NCBI GenBank assembly: GCA_022560025.1
Contig: JAFISE010000015.1
Span: 62,001 to 126,000 of the forward strand
DNA length: 64,000 nucleotides
Direction: 5' to 3'
DNA from: Stagonosporopsis chrysanthemi
Lineage: Eukaryota; Ascomycota; Dothideomycetes; Pleosporales; Didymellaceae
Made by a program: the position numbers and the translations under genes. Positions 1 through 11,707 of the stretch are shown here, one piece after another (position 1 is the first letter of the stretch; each line of letters opens with the position of its first letter). The notes under the pieces are model-generated. The model was not told where the DNA came from, did not search any database, and saw only the letters and a program-made list of their open reading frames with translations.

Positions 1-617
1 TTCGTCGGCGGCTTCGTCTTTACCATTTACGGCGTTCAGAATTGAGATGCCTGGCTCGAAGGGCCCGGCGCGTGCTTCTCGTAATTTGCGCCGCACTTGC
101 TCACGTTCCCACTCTGCGAGCGTCATGCCCTCTGGTTTTTGCTCCTCGCGGTTCTTGCCTGTCCACATGGCGCGGTTGTGCGGGTCGTCGGTCGTGCTGA
201 GGAAGCCGCCTTTTGTGTCGGTCATGGTGCTGAAGTCATAGTCGATAAAGTCGGAGCGCTTGATGTCTTTGCTTTTGCTTTGGTGGATGTACGAGTTTGA
301 AGGCGGCTGGATGAATCCGCCAGACGCTTGTGGGGTTCCGGCATTTCGCGACTGTGTAGGCGTAGTCGATGAAGTGAGGGACGAGTATGCTCGTTTCGTG
401 CCTGCAAGAGGCGCTGGTGAGGGCCGGGCCGCCTGTGCTTGCTGTGCTTGAGCTTTTGCTCGGAGTCGGGCTTCTTCCTTGTGCTGATTAGGTCATGCTG
501 CCACTCCTGTATAAAAGATCTTACCATCCGTCTGATCTGCTCCGGAGTTGGGGGATTTGGCGGCAGCTTGCCGGCTGAGCGCGTTGCTCGCGGTGGCGTT
601 GCTGGCCTGTCAGCCAT
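1..617 (-). CDS. RAD14: RAD14/XPA nucleotide excision repair protein, N-terminal part (cut by the window edge)
   Basis: DNA-damage recognition factor of nucleotide excision repair, acting in the nucleus. Exon 1 is 617-525 (31 codons), the intron 524-478 (47 nt, GTAAGA..AAG), and exon 2 runs from 477 off the left edge, giving the first 190 residues. The N-terminus reads MADRPATPPRATR followed by TPEQIRRM, the usual start of fungal Rad14. The stretch with DFSTMTDTKGGFL and then GPFEPGISIL matches the segment just ahead of the XPA zinc finger. The zinc finger and DNA-binding core lie outside the window. It is head to head with the peptidyl-tRNA hydrolase gene across about 500 bp. Identification rests on remembered family motifs. 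Confidence 0.85.
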
Positions 618-1115
618 GGTGTGTGCGAAGCCTGAACTAAGAAAAGAGCTGTGAAGTGGTGAAATCCTTCAATAAGACCTTCAAAGACTGCCGCTGGTAG
701 CGATTTAGTGGTCGCAGTGGCGGTTGTCGCATGTCAAGAGACCCTTGTTCCTGGACGATCGCGCTAAAAATCCACCTCTACGTCATTCCGCGACTTTTAC
801 AATCGCATCCCACAATCCGCTGGATGCTGTGAATTCACGATTGTGAGGTAAGAGAAGCGGCCAATTGTGGCCATGTTGGTGCTGGAAAAAGTCAAAAGGG
901 CGCTGCTATCACGCATCGACTGCGACGCCCTTACAAATCCACACGATGACTCTTCCCTGTGGCTGTACACTTCACAATGTACTCGGCCAATCCAACTAGT
1001 GTATTGACAGAACCTGCCATTCGTCATAGACAACGAGATAGTGCGAGCCATAAGTAGCGGAACTCGCTCGATTTAAGATTCAGAAAATAAATCTCCAAAG
1101 TTCTGCCATCAAGCA
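618..1115. other. Divergent intergenic region between RAD14 and the Pth gene
   Basis: About 500 bp between two divergent start codons, so both promoters should lie here. Short open frames (for example 797-1051 on the minus strand) have no recognisable content. No clear TATA box or other element was identified. Confidence 0.5.
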
Positions 1116-2072
1116 ATGTCAGCCGCGTCGACACGTGCGCACGTGGCCAGCCCTACAAACCTTGCGCCCGCCGATCCCGAAATAATTCCAGCAACAGAAT
1201 ACCTCAGCAACGACGCGATCAACCGGCGCGCAGGCCTCAACAAGCGCGAACTGCGCAAGCAAAGAAAGACAACCCACCAGTCACTACCAACACCACCCGA
1301 CACATCGTCTGAGACCGACGTCCCCGCCACGAAACAGAAACCGCCAAATAACCCATCGAAACGCAAACCGCGGCCCCAATCCAGCAAAGACTGCACGCCC
1401 TCCGCCTCGATACCCGACGCACTCACCCCCGACATGCCGCCTGGAAACCCAATCCCCCTGCTCGTCTGCAGCATCGGCAACCCGGGCGCAACCTACGCCA
1501 ACACCCTGCACTCGGCCGGGCACATTGTGACCTCGTACATTGCGGGGCGGAAGTCGTACCAGCCCTTCACCAAGGGGCTCTCCGGGCTGGTATCGCGGCC
1601 CGACAACACCGTTCTCTCCCTCTCACTACTACGGGGGTACACGAAGACGCAGGGCGGGCCGCCCGAAGACGACTGGACGTTCTGGCAGTCCGTGTCGCTG
1701 ATGAACGTCAGCGGCGTCGGGGTCAAGAAGGCGTATGCGGCGTGGCTGGCGGAGCTGCGGCGGCGGACGGGCCCCGCGCAGGAGGGCAGGCTGGTCGTGG
1801 TGCATGATGAGCTTGAGGCGCAGCTGGGGAAAGTCAGTGTGCGCGAGAGTGGCGCGAGTGCGAGGGGTCATAACGGGTTGAAGAGCTGTCAGCAGCAGCT
1901 GGCGGGCGTCAAGTGGTGGAGGGTGGGTGTGGGGATTGGGAGGCCTGAGAGCAGGGATCCGAATGTGGTGAGTCGGTACGTGTTGGGCAAGATGAGGCCT
2001 GAGGAGAGAAACGGGTTGGAGAGAGCAGCGCCGGGGGTGGTGGATGCGTTGAGGGCGATTGCCGAGAAGTAA
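1116..2072 (+). CDS. Peptidyl-tRNA hydrolase, Pth1 family, with a long N-terminal extension
   Basis: Hydrolyses the ester bond of peptidyl-tRNA released from stalled ribosomes, recycling tRNA. Single exon, 318 aa. The catalytic domain starts near residue 115. Family motifs are visible: GNPG (121-124), the catalytic His132 in a TLHSAGH context (bacterial enzymes have TRHNAG, so the Arg and Asn around the His are changed), MNVSG with Asn197, HDEL with Asp231, GHNGL with Asn253, then VGIGRP and SRYVLGKM. The first 110 residues are basic, Pro/Ser/Thr-rich and without a recognised fold. They could hold a mitochondrial targeting signal, but this is not clear. Bacterial Pth is about 195 aa, so the extension explains the excess length. 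Confidence 0.85.
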   Translation: MSAASTRAHVASPTNLAPADPEIIPATEYLSNDAINRRAGLNKRELRKQRKTTHQSLPTPPDTSSETDVPATKQKPPNNPSKRKPRPQSSKDCTPSASIPDALTPDMPPGNPIPLLVCSIGNPGATYANTLHSAGHIVTSYIAGRKSYQPFTKGLSGLVSRPDNTVLSLSLLRGYTKTQGGPPEDDWTFWQSVSLMNVSGVGVKKAYAAWLAELRRRTGPAQEGRLVVVHDELEAQLGKVSVRESGASARGHNGLKSCQQQLAGVKWWRVGVGIGRPESRDPNVVSRYVLGKMRPEERNGLERAAPGVVDALRAIAEK

Positions 2073-2343
2073 GTGCTGGCTTCCGCGTGTGAGTTGCATT
2101 TTCTGGCGTGAGCGGGGCATGGTCGTGTTGTTGTATGATAGTGGCGGCAGAGGCAGAAGGGACATGATACCCATAGACGTTGCATACGGAAGAGCATAGA
2201 AGAACCAATTGTGCATTGGCCACTGAATTCAACAATGTGGTATCATCCGGTACTCCCATATCCATGCTCACTAATAATAAGACCAACACTAGCCGCCTAA
2301 CGCCAAACCAGAATTCAGATGCTCGTAGCAAGTCGTCAACAGG

Positions 2344-4233
2344 CTAAACAGGGGCGGCCTTCCTCAGCTTCTTCCTCTCCTCTAGCCGCTTTCTCGCCTC
2401 AGTCTTCCGGTCGACAGGCAACATTTCCGCCCTGTCATGCTTGACCTTTGCCGATCCCTCCGCATGATGAGACGTGATCTTGGCAAGATCGAACCTCGGG
2501 TCAGTCGGCGATTGTTTGGTTGTTTCCGACTTTGACTTCTCCGTGTCGTAGTTCTTGGTTGGCTTCGAGGCCAGGGCAGCAAGTCGCGCCTCCAAATCTG
2601 ATACAGGTCGCTCTGCGGAGTCATCTCGAGTCTTTGCTGCTTCTGGTCTTGCAGACGTAACCTCCATCTGAGACTCCAACTTCGTGCCCTGCGATCCCGT
2701 CTTTGGTGTTCGGTGCTTCCTTGCTGGTGGGTTCCACGCCGGGTTGACATACGGCGAGCCTGCGGTCGGCATAGCCCTTTTGTCAAGCTGCGGTATTGAG
2801 CTTTCATCCATGTTCATCCAGGGGTCTGGCAAACCGGGCGAGGGCATTGGCAATGGACTTGATGGGAGCACAGGAACTGGTGACGCTGGACCGTTGTTCT
2901 CTTTCGCAGGGCTGATTCGACGGGTGCTAAGAGGTGTTCGGGACGGGCGGGCTGACTGAGGCGGCTCAAGCACTGGTTTCGTAGACGCGATTGCAGCAGG
3001 AGACTTCGCCAGAATGATCGAGGCTTCGTCCTTAGCTGTGCCTAGCTTTACTGAAACATTAGGACGCGTAACGGTATCCGGCACGGTCTGACGGCGAGTT
3101 CGTCTTGGCTTTGGCGGCGAGTTGTTCTCCTTTCCAGACGATGCCCTACTGAGCGAAGGTGCAAACGACGCCTCAACTGCAGCCTCTGTTTCCTTGCGCG
3201 ACCGTATTGCTTCTTTGCTTGGGTCTTCGTATATTGAAAATTCGGGCTTCACTTGTGCGCCATTCGGAGTCGCTGCTGCTTTCTCCAGGCTGGCTATACG
3301 CGCCTTCAAAGCCGCGTTCTCTATGCTTGTCGATGTGTTCTCGGCCATGGCTTGACGCAATCGTTCTTGGTAGTCTTTGTTCTGCTGCTCGAGATCTCGC
3401 TCACGAGACCGGAATCGCTTACGTTCCTGTTCGAGTTTCGTGGCCAGCTCCGTGACCTCGCCGTCTTTTTTCATTGCGAACTTCTTAGCTAGCTGCTGTT
3501 TTGCAACAATCTTCTTCATCTCCTTCTCGCTCCGTTCAGCGTAGCTCTCGTACTGCTCTTTCCAGTATTTGCCAGAGTCCGAGCGTGGTGCACCAAGATC
3601 CAACGTGATGTCGCTGTCGTCCCGGGCTTTCGGCCTCTGTCCGGGTTTCGGTTGCGTGGTGGTACGCGCATCGAGTAAGGCTTCGGTGAGTTTGGTGCGC
3701 GGTCGTTTGTCGCTCCCAGAATCCAGTTTCAGCTCAGTGCCCGGCGCCCAGGGACTGGGAAACTTTCCAGGGCAATTGTTCGGTATGCCGCTTCTACTGA
3801 CGCCGCTCGTTTTGCCTTCATTGTCTTCAATCTGTGACCCAAAAGACACCGTCTTCCTTCCCTTGCTCGCCGTTCCTGGGGTCATGAGAATGCCACCAGC
3901 TCGCTTTGCAGGCGACAGCGACATTTCGTCGTCTTTTGGTGCAGGCAGCGCTGTGAACTTGGCATTCACAGTAGCTATCTTGGCCCTGGTCTCAAACTTT
4001 CTCGTCGCATTGTTGAGGTCTTCGGGCGCGGGCGTGCCGAATATCGCGTGTTTGAATGCCTTCACGGCGAACTGGTGAGCTGGGGTCTCGGGAGGGTCGA
4101 CAAAGGTAGACTCGTAAGCAGGTTCTGGTGGGTTGTCAGGACTATGCGCAGCTGGTCAGGTACGACCAAGCATACCTGCTTGCAAATCCTCAATCACGTT
4201 AGTGATGCGCGGTCCGGTGATCCAGGAGAACAT
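2344..4233 (-). CDS. Cut12-domain spindle pole body protein
   Basis: Probable structural or regulatory component of the spindle pole body, like fission yeast Cut12. Exon 1 is 4233-4176, the intron 4175-4125 (51 nt, GTATGC..CAG, branch-like CTGAC), exon 2 4124-2344; joined product 612 aa. The short first exon restores an N-terminus beginning MFSWITGPRITNV, followed by PPETPAHQFAVKAFK and HAIFGTPAPED. This is the conserved start of fungal Cut12-domain proteins. RKTVSFG near residue 110 is also typical. A charged, heptad-like coiled coil lies in the middle (about residues 215-310), followed by a Ser/Pro-rich tail and a basic Arg/Lys-rich C-terminus (ARKRLEERKKLRK). It diverges from GCN2. Confidence 0.75.
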
Positions 4234-4738
4234 GGCTGGCTGCGTTGCGATGGCGCAGTAACGATGGTGGTGCTGTGTGCGCACTTGTCTGGGTTTGTTT
4301 GTTTGATTGTTTACTCGTCAAAAAAGAGCGCGGAAGGCGCAAGTCATTACCAGTATGCGACGTCTGCAGGATAGGAGAGGACTGCAGAGACTCCCATAAG
4401 ATAGCGCGGTCGATTGCGGTCCTGCAGTGGCATACGTGGAAGAGGCGCAACGTTGGCTGTTGTTGTGTTCGTATTAAAGCTGAGCTGTGCATGGATGGCT
4501 GCTAGAAGGCGCGTCCGGGCGCTAGGCTAGCGCAGCACATCTTTAGTGTTAGTGGGGGCAGGCAACCCCACCGCTTCGACCTGTGTTGGCTGCGAAGTCT
4601 TCACTCCGTCATAGCCTTGACTTTCACTTGACGACACATAATCGAACATGTCTGCAGTGTAAAGGGCAGCGGCTTCGGCTGCTCCTCTCTCCGTTCCCTC
4701 TATGACGGCACTTTCAATCAGCCACGAGACAGCCCAAC
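4234..4738. promoter_or_regulatory. Divergent promoter region, Cut12-domain gene and GCN2
   Basis: 505 bp between two start codons pointing apart, so it should carry both promoters and 5' leaders. Small ORFs on both strands look fortuitous. No specific site could be assigned by eye. Confidence 0.5.
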
Positions 4739-7700
4739 ATGGCACCGCACAAGACACCACGAAACAAAAAACAGCAGAATGTATTCTCCCCTAATGGACA
4801 CCATGGCGCCGGTCCGAAAAGCCCTACTCAGGAAACGCTGCCCGTGCGCCCTTCGCTGGTCTCCCAATCCTCCGAGACCTATGAGGCAGCACAGGAAGAT
4901 GAACGAGAGGTTTTAAAGGCTATTTTCATGGAAGACTATGTGGAGTCGGAACCCAAAAAAGCATGGGGAAAATTCTCAGATTGGGAGATTCGACTGAGGC
5001 TGAAGTCCTTCACTGATGAATCCATCTCGGTCATTTTGTGCGCCAAGCTCACCGCGACCTATCCACGATCTCTCCCAACACTCGCCGTAGATGGAATCAC
5101 CAAGCTTCGAAAAAGTACACAGGAAAGAATACAGCACATTCTGAAGACGAAGCCCACCGATCTTGTTGGAGAGGTTATGCTTCACGAAATCGCCACTGAG
5201 ATTCAAGATGCACTCGAAGACGAGGTCACAGCACGAGAAACCGATGGTGCTTTCGAGAACCTAGGCGCTGAGCGCGCCGTACACGAAGCTGCAGCTGTTG
5301 AACTTGCTAAGCAACATGAGGAGGACCAGCAGAAAAAACGAGACGAGGCCAAAGCCGAAGAGGAGCGTATGCTGCAGCAGATGGTCAACGATGAGATGAA
5401 ACGCAAGGATCTTATGGCCAAGCGCAAGACCAACAGATCGTCAATCATCACGCCAACCTCGTATTTCCAGACTACCAACAGCGCCAATTATGTGTCGTTC
5501 GATAGAGTCATATCGGTACAATTGGAAGATGCCGTCATCGAATGTAGCGCCGTTGAAGGCATGCTACCGTTTCGCAAAGGCCCAGTGACTGAGGAACTTC
5601 TTGTCAAGCCGATCGGTTCCGCAGCAAACATCACGTTAGTCCTCAAGCGCATCCAAGTCGGCGACAAAGACGCTTCTTCGATGACCCAGTTAAAGAAGGC
5701 AATCATGGAGTTTGAAGCCGAGATGGAGGAGGTAAAGCGTTTGCGGCAATCGGTTGTGCTGAGTGTATTCGACTTCAAGATCGAGCATCTACCTGAGGCT
5801 GGTTGGGAGATCAACATTCTCATGGAATACGCCAACAAAGGCTCAATTGGTGAGAAGATCGAAGACGATGGGCAGATTCCGGTCGCGAAAGTGCGGTCTT
5901 GGACGATAGAGCTCTTGGAGGCCCTCGACTTCCTCCACCGTAACGGCATCGTACATAAGCGCGTATTCCCGCACAACATTCTGCTCGCCAAGTCCTCCGA
6001 TGGCAATATCTCCGTCAAATTGGCAGATGCGGCTTTCCAGGAGAGCTTACACAATTTAAGGGACCTGTACCGAGGCGCACGGGCCTTTACATCCTCTTGG
6101 TCCGCTTTCTGGCTCCCTGCCGAGCTCGGTCAAGATGCTAAGAAGACACGCAAGACTGATATCTGGGACCTCGGCGTCGTATTTTTACAGATGCTTTTTG
6201 GTCTGGACGTACCTCACAAGTACAACTCTCCCAAGGACCTTTCCGATGCGCTGAACTGCTCTGAGCCTCTGCAGGAAATGATGCGGAAATTCTTCAAGCC
6301 TGATCCACGCAAAAGGCCTTCAGCGTTTGATCTTATACCCTGCGAATTCTTGCGAAATGACGTCCCCATCTACGACCGCCCTCCGACACCAATGCGCTCT
6401 CGACATTCATCATCATCACTAGGCAATTATCGGCTTCGTCGCGAATCTTCTGCTGGTGCCGGGCCATCTTATTCTCGGTATGCAGAGGACTGGGTCGAGC
6501 AAGGACGCTTGGGTAAGGGTGGCTATGGTGAAGTAGTCAAGGCGCGCAACAAAGTCGATGGTCGAATTTACGCCATTAAGAAGATCAAGCAAAAATCCGC
6601 ATCCGCGCTGACGGAGACTCTTTCGGAGGTTATGCTGTTGTCGCGACTCAACCACCCTTGCGTCGTCCGATACTATACAGCTTGGCCAGAAGAGGACACC
6701 AGCACTGGCTCAGACATGTCCGATGACGAATCCGCTTTTGATTCGGATGATTCTGAGACAAACTCAAATGTTTCGCCGAACGGAACGCACAGCGTCACCT
6801 ACAGCCGGAGTACTGGCTTGGACTTTATCAGCTCTAATGGGTACAAGATTGAATTTGGTTCCGATGCTGGTTCAGATGAAGACGACGATGGAGCAGTGGT
6901 CTTCGGATCGGATTCCGGTATGTAGAGTAAACTCACTCACAAGACCATACTGACGTTGACGCAGAAAATGACACGGGTACTGCAAGTGCTGGGCCCCATT
7001 CACCTCTCGTCAGAAGGCGAACTGCTTCTGGCACGTTCGCATCGAAATCAACGAAGTCTATCTTGTACATCCAGATGGAATTCTGCGAGAAGCAGACACT
7101 TCGCGATCTGATTCGCAAGGGACTTTACGACGACTCAGAAGAGTACTGGAGGCTCTTTCGGCAGATCCTGGAAGGGCTTGCTCACATCCATGGTCACGGT
7201 ATCATTCATCGTGATCTCAAGCCAGACAACATCTTTATCGATATGGCCAAAGTGCCCAAGATTGGTGATTTCGGCCTGGCTACCAGTGGTCAATACCAGA
7301 AACCTGACAGCAAGATGTCGACTGGGAACCAAGACAACGGTGGCGACATGACGCGCAGTGTTGGTACAGCTCTGTACGTAGCCCCAGAGCTGAGTTCCAC
7401 GGTTGCAGGGAACTACAACGACAAAGTGGACATGTACTCCATGGGTATCATTTTCTTCGAGATGTGCTACCCACTTGGTACAGCCATGGAGCGCGACAAA
7501 GAGATCCGCATACTACGCGAGCGCAAACACGCTTTACCTGCTGACTTCGATACTCCCCAAAAATTATTGCAGGGCAGCATTATAACGTCTTTGATCAGTC
7601 ACCGGCCGTCTGAGCGTCCAAGCTGTGCAGAACTGCTGAGGACTGGCAAAGTACCTGTTCAAATCGAGGATGAGGCTGTCAAGGAAGCTCTTAAAGCTTT

Positions 7701-9654
7701 GTCGGACCGCAACTCTCCACACTACGCGAAGATGATGTCCGCCCTATTCTCACAGAAGCCTGATACTCAAGCGAAAGATTATACGTGGGACATGGGTATC
7801 ACAGCACAAACCATCAAAGCAAACGATGTGCTACTGCAAAATCTAGTCAAAGACCGGCTGGCGATGGTGTTTAGAAGCCACGGTGCTGTGGAAGTCCAGC
7901 GCCAGCTTCTTCTACCATGGTCAGATCACTATGCCGACAACAACGTCGTCAAACTTTTCGATCCCTCTGGCACTCTGGTGCAGTTGCCTTACGACTTCAC
8001 ATTACCTAACGCTCGAAGTATTGGTCGTGGCGCTCCTTTCTTAGAGAAAACGTTCACTATCGGTCAAGTGTACCGCGACAGTTACACAGGCGGTGCACCA
8101 ATGTGTAGCGGCGAAGCTGACTTCGACATCCTCTCGTACGATACCCTCGATCTCGCTTTGAAGGAAGCTCAGGTCTTGAAAGTTGTTGACGAGATCATCG
8201 ACGAATTCCCTTCGCTGCGGTCGACGCAGATGTGCTTTCACATCAGCCACTCCAGTCTATTGGAAATCGTCCTGGACTTTTGCAGAATCAGTGTGCCCCA
8301 GCGGCCTGCTGTGAAGGCGGTTCTCAGCAAGTTGAACATTGGCAAGAACAACTGGCAGTCTGTGCGCAACGACCTACGCTCTTCGGATATCGGCATTTCA
8401 TCTACCTCGCTGGACGATCTCGCCCGGTTTGATTGGAGGGAAATACCGGAAAAGGCCTTCTCCAAGCTGCGACGAATCTTCGAAGGCACCAAGTATCACG
8501 ACCGTACCCATGCCATTTTCGCTCATTTAAGCTCTGTCGTAACCTACATGAAGTTGTGGAACGTGAAACGCAAGGTGTACCTCAGTGCGCTCAGCAGCTT
8601 CAACGAGAAGTTCTACTCGGGTGGCATCCTCTTCCAATGTCTTTTCGATAGTAAACAACGTCTAGTGCTTGCGGCTGGAGGCCGTTACGATAAGCTTATA
8701 GAGGAGTATCGACCCAAAGGACCGGGTTACAATCGGACTGGCACCGGCTACCATGCGGTCGGTGTAAACATTGGCTGGGATAGACTCGTCAGCTCAATGA
8801 CGCGCTACCTCAAGAAGCCAGAGAAGGCGACCTTTCTCAAGAAGCATGTTGAAGAAGACACTCCTGCAGTCTCCTGGATGCCTCGCCGTTGCGACTGTCT
8901 CGTCGCGAGCTTCGATCCGACTGTTCTCCGTTCGGCTGGTGTGAAAATGGTTTCCGAGCTCATCGCACACGGCTACACTGCTGAGCTCTCTGTCGACGCA
9001 CACAACATCGAAGACATCCTCCGCCACTACCGCGACGATCGTCACAGCTGGGTCATCATCATCAAACACGGTGTTGCGCCAGACAAACCAGACCTCAAGG
9101 TGAAGTCTATCGCAAAGAAAGAAGACACTGATCTGCGCTCCGCCGACCTTCTCAACTACCTCCGCAACGAACTCCGCGACCGCGAAGCCCGGGAAGGCAG
9201 TGCCGCTCAACGCCTGACCAAAGCCGCGCCCGCCCCCAACCCCTCGAACCAGTCATCCACCCGCGCAAACGTTGACGTTCTCATCTCCCACCACCGCTCA
9301 AAAAAGAGCAACAAATGGTCCATCGTCGAAGCCGCACAGTCGCGCTCCCACGAACTCCTCGACTCCTTCCAAGACGCCCCCATCGCGGCCATTGAGACAA
9401 AAGACGAGGTCATGAACTCCATACGCGAGACACGACTCAGTGATCCCGATACCTGGCGCCAGGCGATCCAGAAGTTGCCAATTGTGGAGCGCAAGTATCT
9501 GCAGGAGCTGCATGATTTGCTGCTTGGGTATCGGGCGAGGTGGAGGGAGGTCAAAGTCGAGGAGGGCGGGAAGGGGAGTGGGGTTGGGGACGGGAAGGCG
9601 TTTGTGTATAATTTTAGGACTGGGGGGTGTCTGATGTATGACCTGGAAAGTTGA
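4739..9654 (+). CDS. GCN2: eIF2-alpha kinase Gcn2 (CPC-3 type)
   Basis: Amino-acid starvation sensor that phosphorylates eIF2-alpha. Exon 1 is 4739-6917, the intron 6918-6964 (47 nt, GTATGT..CAG), exon 2 6965-9654; about 1622 aa. Domain order is canonical: RWD domain (about residues 50-165, with EDEREVLKAIF), charged linker, a degenerate pseudokinase (about 240-545; HKRVFPHN where HRDLKPDN is expected), then the active kinase. The active kinase has LGKGGYGEVVKAR and IYAIKKIK near residue 610, an acidic insert, HRDLKPDN near 808, and DFGLA. A histidyl-tRNA-synthetase-like domain follows (FLEKTFTIGQVYRDS, GGRYDKLI), then a C-terminal ribosome/tRNA-binding region. The intron lies in the kinase insert. 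Length matches Gcn2 of other fungi. Confidence 0.95.
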
Positions 9655-9873
9655 TCGTGGTGTGCATGAGTTCTTCACAAGAGATGCTGGACACTTTGAA
9701 CAAATGCATAATAAATGTTGGTCACGCAGAGTTGTTAAGACTGCTGAGTGTGTGTGCTAGGAACATTGACTGAGGCATGTTGAATGCTTTGTCGTTTCAT
9801 CTACGTGAACAAACCTCGTGCTAGTGAAGACATGTTCCTCTTACCACTTCCTGTCCTTTCACACAATCTCTCG

Positions 9874-11475
9874 TCAATAGTCATCCCCGCGAGAGATAAT
9901 CTCCTTGCAGTCGGGCCTGAGCAGAACAGTCTAGCACGATATTAGCAACACACCATATCACACCCTCAAAGCGGGTCTACTCACATGTTCAAACTGTGCA
10001 ACATAAGACCCCGGCACATCAACCAACGGCCCATATTGCTCCACCACCCCAGCCGCAACCAACGTCTTCATCCCCAGCTGCCAATTCCTCGCCCCCACCC
10101 TCTCCAGATACCTCTTCGAAAAAACCAACGTCCCGAAGTTCTCATCAATTAGCTTCAGCAGCGCCTTGGCCGACGCTTGATGCACCCCGCGTGCACTAAC
10201 ACCCTCATTGCGTCCGTACCCGTACACGCCGACGTCGTCCCTGATGGACCCGCGCCCCGTGCTGCCGAACGTCTCGATGGCGAAGACGTCGCCCTCTTCC
10301 ATGCGCTGCGTCGTGCGCGACCGCACGAAGGGAACCTGTTTGTCGCCGTGGATTTTGTAGCGGAGGATGTTGTGGCCGGTGATGTTGTTGATGGCCTTTA
10401 CAGGGAAAGTTTTGCCGTCCAGAGTCACTTCGTGGGATTCCATCACTTCTTGCATGCTGGCGCTGATGGAAGAGATGCGGGCGTCGATGCCGGCTTCCTG
10501 CGTGGGTGGACTGGTTAGTGAAGTTGGACAAACGGGATGGTGGTAAGGGGACGGAGGTTACTGACTTTCAGACCCGTGTTGGTGGCCGCCTTCACGCCGT
10601 CGAGCAGCGCGTCGTACACGGGGTTGTGGGCGATGGTGAAGGCGCTGTCGACGATGCGGCCGTTGACATGCACGCCGAAGTCTATGCTGAGGACGTCGTC
10701 GTATTGAAGGACAACTTCTTTGCCGCCGGCGTTGGGGGTCCAGTGGGCGGCGACGTTATTCAGGCATAGACCGGTCGGGAAGCCCATGCCGGCTTTGAGG
10801 GCATCGCCGGTTTCCGTGCCTTGGTGGTTGACTAGAGCACGTACACTGTCTTCAATCTCGTCGGCGAGGTAACTCATGGTCACGCCGGGTTTGGCGACGG
10901 TCTGCACATACTGGCGGACTTGACGGTGGGTCTCCGCGGCTTTGCGGTAGTCGCTCAGATATTCTCTGTCCATATTGTTTACAACAGACAGGTGTTGAAG
11001 TTCTTCGTCGGTTGTACGTCGAAGGTTCTCATCCCGATCGACGTAGTCCAGTATTTCGCCCTCGGGATACGGCTTGTTCTTGAACACATCGCTGAGTGCG
11101 ACACGGGGAGGGCTTGTCTGCTGCGCAGAAGATGTCTTCTTTTTCTTGTTCTTGGTTCTCTTCCTCTTTTTCTTCAAACCTGCTTACACGTAAGCTATGT
11201 GGGCAGACACACGGAAATGAACTCACCATTCAGGCCCTCATGGCCGACCTTCAAGTTATTTCGGTCGTCATCGTCATTGTCGTTGTCATCTTGTCCTTCG
11301 AGCACACCGTCAAGCAGCCCACTCGCTGCTGCTGGCTTAGGAGGGTTGATGGCGATAATGGTAGCGCCGACCGATGCTTCTGCATGGTTGTCAGTGCTGC
11401 TTGCAAGCCACAAACACCTCCACGTTACCCACCATCCGGACTACGACGCTGATCCTCTGGAGTCTGTGAGCCCAT
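9874..11475 (-). CDS. Methionine aminopeptidase 2
   Basis: Cytosolic metallopeptidase removing initiator methionine. Five exons: 11475-11433, 11379-11227, 11179-10566, 10497-9985, 9930-9874; introns of 53, 47, 68 and 54 nt, all GT..AG. Product 459 aa. The N-terminus has an acidic DDDDRN run and then a Lys-rich block (KKKRKRTKNKKKK), typical of MetAP2 ribosome association. The catalytic domain shows AAHWTPN, the metal ligands in SIDFGVHVNGRIVDSAF (two Asp), GHNILRYKIH (His), ETFGSTG (Glu), and the last Glu in QFEHTVLLRP, which spans the final intron. The very short last exon ends SRGDDY, as MetAP2 usually does. It is convergent with GCN2 (219 bp apart). Confidence 0.93.
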
Positions 11476-11707
11476 GATTTGTATTTCCTGAGTTTCATAA
11501 AATCCGGAATATGTATTCTTAAGGTCGCACGTCACAGTGATGGAAAAGAGTAGCTGGTATAAAAAGGCACATCCTAAACCATTCTGTTCTGGGACTAGCT
11601 TGATTTGAACTCCGTGTATTCGCTGCGGAGTTTGCCTTACCGTGTCAAAACCAAGCTTGGCAACAGTCGTAATCGGTTGTCGGAGTAGCTGCTTGCCTAA
11701 AGACTCA

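Noticed and set aside
2484..2500. TCGAACC similar to a tRNA B box
   Set aside because: Lies inside the Cut12-domain coding exon; no A box or cloverleaf.
4176..4233. Alternative 24 and 34 nt introns for the first splice of the Cut12-domain gene
   Set aside because: Too short or phase-incompatible; the 51 nt intron with a CTGAC branch fits phase and family sequence.
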